Part shown: piece after piece, positions 7,317 to 12,883 of the stretch
Numbering within the stretch: position 1 is the stretch's first letter
Layout of the letters: each line of letters opens with the position of its first letter
Virus record (IMG/VR): IMGVR_UViG_3300044701_000378
Coordinates: 1 to 20,191 of that record
Length of the DNA stretch: 20,191 nucleotides
Direction: 5' to 3' (one strand)
Source of the DNA: a virus
Program-made: the position numbers and the translations under genes
The notes under the pieces: generated by a model
The model's database searches: none
The model's input: the letters and a program-made list of their open reading frames with translations, nothing else
Told to the model about the DNA's origin: nothing

Positions 7317-7646
7317 GTGTTCACTGAAGACCTAGATGTTTTCCTGGCTGATTTCGGGCTGCCGGTGGTGATGGGCGGCGTGAGCGGCATTGGTGTGCTG
7401 GACATGCCAGCGCAGATGATCGCTGATGGAATGGTGATCACGACCGATTACAAGCTGACCGTGCGCGCTAATCTGTTTGGCGCAATGAAGTACGGAGATA
7501 CTGTGTTGGTCAATGGCGTGACGTATCAGGTGCGTGAGCCGATGCTGGTGGATGATGGCGCGTTCCTTGAAGTTAGCCTGACTAAGCTGGCAGTAAGTCA
7601 ATCAGTGTTTGCCGCCGACGTGTTCGCCGAAGGGGTGTTTGTATGA
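7317..7646 (+). CDS. Head-tail joining protein (FII-like)
   Basis: The product is 109 residues from the GTG at 7317. Its layout is like the FII-type stopper or connector proteins: an N-terminal helix ([13 protein letters not shown]), then beta strands with an [18 protein letters not shown] turn and a [19 protein letters not shown] segment, where FII proteins have the 'GD.. ..g..Y.V' pattern. FII of lambda (117 residues) joins the head to the tail terminator. AGGGAG five bases before GTG 7317 supports that start; the TTG at 7299 lies in the terminator tail and is unlikely. The stop overlaps the fibre start (ATGA). The assignment rests on size, position and pattern. Confidence 0.65.
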   Translation: MFTEDLDVFLADFGLPVVMGGVSGIGVLDMPAQMIADGMVITTDYKLTVRANLFGAMKYGDTVLVNGVTYQVREPMLVDDGAFLEVSLTKLAVSQSVFAADVFAEGVFV

Positions 7647-8971
7647 CGCTGAACTTAGTCCGGCGCAACGTCAAGGGTTCACCGCTGACGGCGGCTGATC
7701 ATGATGGCAATTTAGACAAGCTCGAAGAAGCGATTGAGGATATTGAGCTAACGCCAGGCCCGACTGGCCCCGCCGGCCCCGCCGGCGCAACCGGCCCCCA
7801 GGGCCCTGCCGGCGCAACTGGCCCTGCTGGCCCAGCTGGAGCAGCAGGCAGCAGCGCCTATCAGGTCGCGGTTGCCGGTGGCTTCGTCGGCACAGAAGCC
7901 CAATGGCTGGCGTCACTGGTTGGCCCGCAGGGCCCGGCTGGGGCCACTGGTCCTGCCGGGGCTGCCGGGCCGCAAGGTCCTGCCGGAGCTACCGGGGCCA
8001 CCGGCCCGCAAGGCCCGAAAGGTGACACCGGAGACACAGGTCCACAGGGCCAGGCTGGCGCAACTGGTGCGACCGGTCCACAGGGACCAAAGGGCGACAC
8101 GGGTGATACGGGGCCACAAGGCCCAGCAGGTGCAACAGGAGCAACAGGGCCTGCCGGTGCCACGGGTCCGCAGGGACCAGCTGGCCCGGCCGGCGCAACC
8201 GGCGCCCAGGGCCCCGCCGGTGTGGTGGCCGCCACTGCCCCGATCACCTACGACGCCGGCACGCAGACGGTGGCGATCACCGCTGCGACCACCAGCGCCG
8301 CGGGCTCGATGAGCGCCACGGACAAGGCGAAGTTGGATGGAATCGCGGCTGGCGCCGAAGTCAATGTCAACGCCGACTGGAACGCGAGCAGCGGCGACGC
8401 CCAGATCCTGAACAAGCCGACGATCCCCGCCCCGGCTGATGCCTCCCCGCAGCCGCCCGGTGTGGCTGCGATCGGCACCAGCACCGACTACGCCCGCGAA
8501 GATCACGTCCACGCCCTGCCGCCCCTAGTCTCCACGTCTTCGGCGGGGTTGGCGCCGGCGACGGGCACAGCGACTGGGAGATTTCTGCGCGACGACGCCG
8601 CCTACGCGCACCCGATCGACACAATCGTTCTGGCCTGCAGCGACGAGACCACGGCACTGACAGCCGGCACAAACAAAGTCAGGTTCCGAATGCCGTACGC
8701 GGCAACGCTTCTAGCGGTTAGGGCCAGCGTGAACACGGCGCCGACCGGTTCGACGCTGATAGTGGACATCAACGAAGCCGGCACCAGCGTTCTCGGTACG
8801 AAGCTCAGCATCGACGCCAGCGAGACCAGCAGCACGACGGCAGCGAGCGCTGCGACGATCACCGACAGCAGCCTGGCCGACGACGCCGAAATCAGCATCG
8901 ACATTGACCAGATCGGCAGCACCGTGGCCGGTGCCGGCCTGAAGGTCATCCTGAGCGTGCGGAGGGCTTGA
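7643..8971 (+). CDS. Collagen-like tail fibre protein
   Basis: The 442-residue product is modular. Residues 1-36 are a short attachment-like head. Gly-X-Y triplets fill residues 39-69 and 94-193. They are broken by [20 protein letters not shown] (residues 71-90), a module often seen among phage collagen repeats. Then come a spacer, a [20 protein letters not shown] segment with ILNKPT (228-260) and [12 protein letters not shown] (282-293), both common in phage fibres. The C-terminal domain (about 326-442) is a beta-rich tip of a type found on many fibres. Gly-X-Y stretches would form a trimeric triple helix as a stalk. The gene sits between head-joiner and tail terminator, not at the usual place after J. 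Confidence 0.88.
   Translation: MTLNLVRRNVKGSPLTAADHDGNLDKLEEAIEDIELTPGPTGPAGPAGATGPQGPAGATGPAGPAGAAGSSAYQVAVAGGFVGTEAQWLASLVGPQGPAGATGPAGAAGPQGPAGATGATGPQGPKGDTGDTGPQGQAGATGATGPQGPKGDTGDTGPQGPAGATGATGPAGATGPQGPAGPAGATGAQGPAGVVAATAPITYDAGTQTVAITAATTSAAGSMSATDKAKLDGIAAGAEVNVNADWNASSGDAQILNKPTIPAPADASPQPPGVAAIGTSTDYAREDHVHALPPLVSTSSAGLAPATGTATGRFLRDDAAYAHPIDTIVLACSDETTALTAGTNKVRFRMPYAATLLAVRASVNTAPTGSTLIVDINEAGTSVLGTKLSIDASETSSTTAASAATITDSSLADDAEISIDIDQIGSTVAGAGLKVILSVRRA
7982..8125 (+). repeat. Tandem 24-residue duplication in the collagen stalk
   Basis: Residues 114-137 and 138-161 of the fibre are the same 24-residue unit ([20 protein letters not shown] then PQG and Q or P). The two 72-base units are encoded with many different synonymous codons, so the DNA copies have diverged while the protein has not. 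Confidence 0.75.
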
Positions 8972-9633
8972 TGATGTTGGTTCTGTTTGACCTTGAGACC
9001 GAGCAGATCCGCGATTACCCTCGTGGCGATGAACTGCCGGTTGAGCAGCTCGACCCGCGCTATGTGGTGCTGCGTCGGGTGGTGGAGCAGCGGCCTGAGT
9101 ACGACCCGGCGACGGAGTGGCTGCGGGAGACGCGGACCGTTGACCTGGAGGCTGGCGAGTGGCGCTGGGGCTGGGTGGTGGAGGATCTGCCGCCGCCGGT
9201 GCCGCCAGGCCCGGACTACGCGGGCTTCTACGGCGGCCTGCTGTCCAGCCAGGTCTATGCCGGTGTGGTGGCCGCGCAGGGGAAAACCGGCGACCAGGCC
9301 GCCGCAATGGTGGTGTTCCTTGGCGCTGTTCAGGATGCGCTCAACGGCCGCGAGAACCGCCAGGCGCTGCAGCAGGCCATCTGGCTGCTGCTGGGTCAGC
9401 TGCAGCTGGGCGCCGAGGGGCTGGCCGAACTGCAGGCGTTACTGGAAGCGCATTTTATGGCCGGTATCTACAGCCTGGTGCCGATGCCACCGGCTGAGAC
9501 ACTGGGGCAGGAGTGGACCGATGCGGCTGGGGCCATCTGGGTGGCGGAACAGGCACGTGGACAGGATGGGCAATTCTTGGCCGACGATCCGGCAACACCT
9601 GAGCGCGAGTCGTTGATCTGGGTGCGGCAATGA
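8971..9633 (+). CDS. Unrecognised protein of the fibre cassette
   Basis: I do not recognise a family. The 220-residue product has an acidic, beta-rich first part (LFDLETEQIRDYPRGDELP, then YVVLRRVVEQRPEYDPAT and EWRWGWVVEDLP), a proline hinge (PPPVPPGP near residues 74-81), then a mostly helical alanine/glutamine/leucine-rich region (about 82-165) and a tail. It lies between two adsorption genes and shares the head-hinge-helix plan of fibre accessory or assembly proteins, but this is only context. GGAGG at 8961-8965 with five bases to ATG 8971 supports the start, which overlaps the fibre stop (TGATG). Confidence 0.7.
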   Translation: MMLVLFDLETEQIRDYPRGDELPVEQLDPRYVVLRRVVEQRPEYDPATEWLRETRTVDLEAGEWRWGWVVEDLPPPVPPGPDYAGFYGGLLSSQVYAGVVAAQGKTGDQAAAMVVFLGAVQDALNGRENRQALQQAIWLLLGQLQLGAEGLAELQALLEAHFMAGIYSLVPMPPAETLGQEWTDAAGAIWVAEQARGQDGQFLADDPATPERESLIWVRQ

Positions 9634-10418
9634 GCATCATCTACATCAACCCGTATCGGTTTGCCCCTGCCTACGACCCAGACGCGCAGGACTTCATCAA
9701 TCGTGTCATTGCGGCAGACGTGGCGGCTGGCAATACCAGCGGGCTGGAGGTTGGCGTGCAGGATGCCTATAACGCCTTCGTGGTCGGCTGCAAGTCAGAC
9801 GGCATCTGGAACGCCATCAAGGCGTCGTGCATTCTGGCCGGCGCTCGGACGCTGAGCGGCTGCCTGGTGCCGCTGGTTGGGGCGGCGCCTGCAAACAACA
9901 ATTTTGTGGGCGCAGACTACAATAGAAAAGCCGGACTTGCAGGCAATGCAACCAATAAATCAATTGACACGAATAGGCTTGTAACTGCGGATCCTCAAAA
10001 CAGTTGCCATGTCTCGGTCTATTACGGTGATGAATCGACCGGTATCGGAATTGGAGGGTTTGGTGGCAGTGGGGCCGGATCAGTTGTTTTAACGAGATCG
10101 CCTCTTGCCGGAAGGATGAAGAATGTTAATTATGCAACCACTTCGCTTACTTCAGTCACTGCCGGATTCTGTGGGTTTAGTCGTGCCAGCTCTTTTAACT
10201 TTGTTGCTTTTGCAAATGGCGTCTCTGAAACAGTAAATCAAACAAGTTCAGCATTTTCAGGAGGCAATCTGTTTACGCATAGGTTTGGAGGTTCAGGGTT
10301 TGATATTTATTCACTTGCCAGGATTGCATTCTATTCAATCGGAGAATCTTTGAGCCTTCCTTCGCTGAACACCCGCGTAACCACGCTGATCAACGCAATC
10401 GCGGCGGCCATTCCCTAA
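9630..10418 (+). CDS. Candidate receptor-binding or lectin-like fibre protein
   Basis: The 262-residue product begins with a short virion-anchor-like peptide (SIIYINPYRFAPAYDPDAQ) and a helical region with DAYNAFVVGCKSDGIWNAIK (about residues 45-64). From about residue 86 it becomes a glycine-, serine- and asparagine-rich beta region resembling concanavalin/laminin-G-like carbohydrate-binding folds, ending ARIAFYSIGESLSLPSLNTR and a helix. I recall this C-terminal helix pattern in phage fibre proteins. Base composition changes sharply within the gene: about 72% G+C in 9841-9900, then about 37-48% in the 60-base lines sampled between 9901 and 10320, and back to G+C-rich near 10380. That suggests a swapped domain. 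The start is an ATGA overlap. Receptor binding is inferred. Confidence 0.65.
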   Translation: MSIIYINPYRFAPAYDPDAQDFINRVIAADVAAGNTSGLEVGVQDAYNAFVVGCKSDGIWNAIKASCILAGARTLSGCLVPLVGAAPANNNFVGADYNRKAGLAGNATNKSIDTNRLVTADPQNSCHVSVYYGDESTGIGIGGFGGSGAGSVVLTRSPLAGRMKNVNYATTSLTSVTAGFCGFSRASSFNFVAFANGVSETVNQTSSAFSGGNLFTHRFGGSGFDIYSLARIAFYSIGESLSLPSLNTRVTTLINAIAAAIP

Positions 10419-10436
10419 GAGTCCCCGACTTCTGCC

Positions 10437-10526
10437 ATGCCCCGACAGCCCGAGGTCACCGCTGCTGCCGTCGCCCTGCTGGTGACCCTGGTGGGCGGCA
10501 CTGTGGCGATCGAGGCGACGGAATAG
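10437..10526 (+). CDS. Tiny ORF with one membrane segment (hypothetical)
   Basis: A 29-residue frame runs from ATG 10437 to TAG 10524-10526. The peptide has a charged head (MPRQPEV), a hydrophobic stretch TAAAVALLVTLVGGTVAI at about residues 8-25, and an acidic end (EATE). This is the layout of a single-pass membrane peptide. It fills the 130-base gap between the lectin-like gene and the U-like gene. There is no good ribosome site and no family I can name; G+C-rich noise could produce the same frame. Confidence 0.4.
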   Translation: MPRQPEVTAAAVALLVTLVGGTVAIEATE

Positions 10527-10536
10527 CAGGCATTCA

Positions 10537-10548
10537 TAGCCTGCCGGC
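10537..10548 (+). promoter_or_regulatory. TAGCCT box six bases before the U-like gene
   Basis: TAGCCT at 10537-10542, spacer GCCGGC at 10543-10548, ATG at 10549. It is nearly identical to the site before the gpW-like gene (22 of 24 bases). It lies in the only clear intergenic gap upstream of the tail module, a suitable place for an internal promoter. No Shine-Dalgarno site or clear -35 box is seen. Confidence 0.5.
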
Positions 10549-10974
10549 ATGGCAACACGACGCGAGACCATTATTCAGGCCGCTGTTGCTGCGCTCGCAG
10601 GCACGACGCAGGTTGGCAGCAGGATCTACCGCAGCCGCACGCAGGCACTGCAGCGTGGCGAAGCTCCGGCATTGATCATCGAGCCATTGAATGACAATCC
10701 AGTCAATGACGTACTGCCGAAGCTGGATTGGACATTGCAGCTACAGGTTGCGGTGTTCACGCGCGGTACGCCTGCTGATCAGCTGGCAGATCCGATCGTA
10801 GATGAAGTGCACCGCAAGCTGATCGGCAATGCAACTCTCAACGGGTTAATCAACGGGATCAGGCCAGGTTCTACCAGCTTCATGATGGTCGATGCAGACC
10901 AAGATGCCGGGGTTACTAGCCTGATTTTTGAGGTGAGGTATCGAACCTCTTTCGCTGATCTGTCGCTGAGCTGA
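10549..10974 (+). CDS. Tail terminator protein (gpU-like)
   Basis: The 141-residue product has the size and plan of gpU (131 residues), the ring protein that caps the finished tail tube: an N-terminal helix (RETIIQAAVAALAG), a strand pattern EAPALIIEPLND and WTLQLQVAVFTRG (about residues 38-72), a helical segment with DPIVDEVHRKL and a closing strand LIFEVRYRTSF. The position just before the tail tube gene supports this. The gene starts six bases after a TAGCCT box and lacks a Shine-Dalgarno site. A separate gpZ-like completion protein is not seen in the window. Confidence 0.75.
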   Translation: MATRRETIIQAAVAALAGTTQVGSRIYRSRTQALQRGEAPALIIEPLNDNPVNDVLPKLDWTLQLQVAVFTRGTPADQLADPIVDEVHRKLIGNATLNGLINGIRPGSTSFMMVDADQDAGVTSLIFEVRYRTSFADLSLS

Positions 10975-10975
10975 C

Positions 10976-11158
10976 ATGGCCCAGAACCCAACGGGTGGTG
11001 GAACGTACTTTCGTGATGCAGACGGCGTTCTCCATCAACTGGAGGATGCTGAGGTCAAGCTGGATCCCGAAACCAGGCTCCTGATCCCACCCAAACGCTT
11101 GGCGCCGCAACCGCCCAAGACACCGGAAGTGCCGGTGACGACCACCGCTAAGAAGTGA
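10976..11158 (+). CDS. Small tail-region protein, unknown
   Basis: The 60-residue product has a GGGTYFRDADGVLHQLEDAE head, which looks like a small beta hairpin, and a proline/threonine/lysine tail ending TTTAKK. It starts one base after the U-like stop and ends ten bases before the tail tube start. The layout resembles the 67-residue product at 6658-6861. No family is recognised; small phage proteins between U- and V-like genes are common. Confidence 0.65.
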   Translation: MAQNPTGGGTYFRDADGVLHQLEDAEVKLDPETRLLIPPKRLAPQPPKTPEVPVTTTAKK

Positions 11159-11168
11159 GGATCGACCT

Positions 11169-12182
11169 GTGACCCTGAACGCGACAAAGAAGGCGATCTT
11201 CGCCAAGACTGAAACCACCTACGGCACCGCGATCTCGACGAACGCGACGAATGCCATTCTGGTGTCCAATCTGGAGGTGCAGCCGTTTGAAGGCGACCAG
11301 GTGGACCGCAACCTTGTCAAGCCGTACTTCGGCGCCAGTGACATCATCACCGCCAACGGGCGAACCAGGGTGTCGTTTGGCGTAGAGCTGGCTGGTACTG
11401 GCACTGCCCCGACCGCCAGCGCTGCGGTGCCGCATTACGGGCCACTCCTCAAGGCATGCGCCATGAGTGAGACCGCTGTGGCGAATACCGCCAGCGGTGG
11501 TGATCCATCCAATGCGTCGGTTGAATATCGCACGGTCTCGGAAAACTTCTCCAGCGTGACGATCCGTTGTAACTACGACGGTGTGCTGCATGTGGTCCGT
11601 GGCTGCCGCGGCAATGTCCGGCTGATGTGTCCGGTGGGGCAGATCCCGATGCTCATGTTTGAGTTTGAAGGGATCTACGTTAGCCCGACCGATAGCGCAT
11701 ACGCTGATTCGATCGCCAGCGTCAACTACGCTGGCATTGCTGATCCCAAGATCTTCAACTCGACCAACACCACTGGCTTTAGGTTCCTGAGCCAGAGCAA
11801 TGTTGAGATTGATCCTTGCCTTCAGAATCTGGAGGTTGATCTGGGTAACACCGTCCAATATCGCGAGCTGGTCGGCTGCGATAAGCAGGTGTTGATCACC
11901 AATCGCCGCACCACTGGATCCGTCACGATCGATGCGGTGTTGATGGCCAAGAAGAACTACTTCGAGGCTGCAAACAACAACGAGACCGGCGTCCTGAAGT
12001 TCACCCATGGCACGGAGCCTGGTAACCGTGTGTTGTTCAGTGCACCACGCGCCAACCTGACCAGCGTGAGCTACACCGAGTCTGACAACGTGCTGCAGTA
12101 CAACATTCCGTTTGTGCTGCTGCCGGATAAGGCTACTGGTGTCACGACTGGCGACCGTGAGTTTGTCCTTAAGGTGTTCTGA
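11169..12182 (+). CDS. Major tail tube protein (gpV-position)
   Basis: The 337-residue product fits the tail tube family of lambda-like prophages, whose hexameric rings stack to form the tube. The N terminus TLNATKKAIFAKTETTYGTA and the segment VDRNLVKPYFGASDII (about residues 45-60) are typical, as are the SVTIRCNYDGVLHVVRGCRG stretch near 127-146 and PMLMFEFEGIYV. It is longer than lambda gpV (246 residues). The start is GTG 11169, with GAGG at 11156-11159 as ribosome site; no ATG lies nearby in frame. It precedes the frameshifting chaperone pair, as V does in lambda. Confidence 0.82.
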   Translation: MTLNATKKAIFAKTETTYGTAISTNATNAILVSNLEVQPFEGDQVDRNLVKPYFGASDIITANGRTRVSFGVELAGTGTAPTASAAVPHYGPLLKACAMSETAVANTASGGDPSNASVEYRTVSENFSSVTIRCNYDGVLHVVRGCRGNVRLMCPVGQIPMLMFEFEGIYVSPTDSAYADSIASVNYAGIADPKIFNSTNTTGFRFLSQSNVEIDPCLQNLEVDLGNTVQYRELVGCDKQVLITNRRTTGSVTIDAVLMAKKNYFEAANNNETGVLKFTHGTEPGNRVLFSAPRANLTSVSYTESDNVLQYNIPFVLLPDKATGVTTGDREFVLKVF

Positions 12183-12187
12183 TCCCT

Positions 12188-12532
12188 ATGGCTTTTGTTC
12201 TTAAGCAGACCGATAGCTACGCCTGGCCTGTTCCTGTTGAGCTGCCTGCCGATGGTGGGCGGTTCAACAAACAGACTTTTGATGCGCAGTTTAAGCGACT
12301 GCCGCAGGATCGCATCCGTGACATCATGGAGAAGATCCAAGCTGGCGAGATCGACGATGACACGCTCTGCCGTGAAATCCTGATCGGCTGGACTGGTGTG
12401 CAGGATGCCAAGGGCGAGGAAATCCCGTTCAGTGAAACATCGCTGAATGTGATGTTGAATGTCCAGATGGTGGCAGCTGCTGTGGTGTCGGCCTGGTTTG
12501 ACAGCTTGGCGAAGGCGAAGCGAAAAAACTAA
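12188..12532 (+). CDS. Tail assembly chaperone (gpG-like)
   Basis: The 114-residue product lies between the tail tube and the tape measure, the place of lambda gpG, which coats the tape measure and guides tube assembly. It opens FVLKQTDSYAWPVPVELPAD and continues with FDAQFKRLPQDRIRDIMEKI, a pattern I recall from phage tail-chaperone frames. The reading frame ends CGA AAA AAC TAA, so the slippery heptamer A AAA AAC lies directly before the stop. The zero-frame product is the short form; a minority of ribosomes should shift back one base to make the long form. The Shine-Dalgarno site is weak and translation may be coupled to the tube gene. Confidence 0.85.
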   Translation: MAFVLKQTDSYAWPVPVELPADGGRFNKQTFDAQFKRLPQDRIRDIMEKIQAGEIDDDTLCREILIGWTGVQDAKGEEIPFSETSLNVMLNVQMVAAAVVSAWFDSLAKAKRKN

Positions 12533-12879
12533 CCGACGCCGTTGAGTACTGGGCCAACGGCGGCAAACCAAAGGTGGTTGATGAACGCTTGCAGGATCTG
12601 CAGGCGATGGGTGCACCGCAGGATGTGATCGACAAGATTATCCCGGCTGAGCACTCCGCAAAAGATGCCGACTTTGAAGTGTGGGAGGAGAACTGGCTAG
12701 CGCTTGAAATGTGGCTGCAGGTTTGCACGCAATGGCGCGTCGGAATGAATGGTCCAGTTGGGCTGGACTATAATGTGCTCAGGTGGTTGTTTGAGCTGTA
12801 CGACGTGGAGGATAAGCGAGCGCTATTTGAAGACCTGCAGATCATGGAAACCGCATTCCTGACACTGAAGACAGCGTGA
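12188..12879 (+). CDS. Tail chaperone long form (gpGT-like) by -1 frameshift
   Basis: Reading shifts back one base at AAAAAAC (12523-12529) and continues at CTA 12529-12531, adding 116 residues to give about 230 in all. The added part begins LTDAVEYWANGGKPK and carries WEENWLALEMWLQVCTQWRVG then GLDYNVLRWLFELYDV, which matches the pattern of DUF1799, a family found after tail chaperones in many prophages. The T part has no credible start of its own: the first GTG in its frame (12574) has no ribosome site and would drop conserved-looking residues. The stop is five bases before the tape measure ATG. Confidence 0.85.
12523..12562 (+). promoter_or_regulatory. -1 ribosomal frameshift signal
   Basis: The heptamer A AAA AAC (12523-12529) is in the right phase in the gpG frame. 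Seven bases later a perfect 8-bp stem forms between CGCCGTTG (12537-12544) and CAACGGCG (12555-12562) with a ten-base loop. Slippery site, spacer and stem all fit the known requirements of bacterial -1 frameshifting. The zero-frame stop TAA falls within the spacer. Confidence 0.88.
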
Positions 12880-12883
12880 CGCC

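Noticed and set aside
7861-8247. Minus-strand Gly-Pro-rich collagen-looking frame
   Set aside because: It is the complement of the Gly-X-Y repeat; GGC/GCC-rich codons give Gly/Pro/Ala on both strands.
9630-10418. Diversity-generating retroelement target gene
   Set aside because: The product is lectin-like, but no reverse transcriptase or template repeat is present in the window.
10454-10487. Inverted repeat GGTCACC / GGTGACC
   Set aside because: Seven base pairs with a 20-base loop inside a small G+C-rich frame; too weak and no U run follows.
11148-12008. 286-residue minus-strand frame opposite the tail tube gene
   Set aside because: Shadow of a well-supported gene; low-complexity His/Gln-rich product with no recognisable domain.
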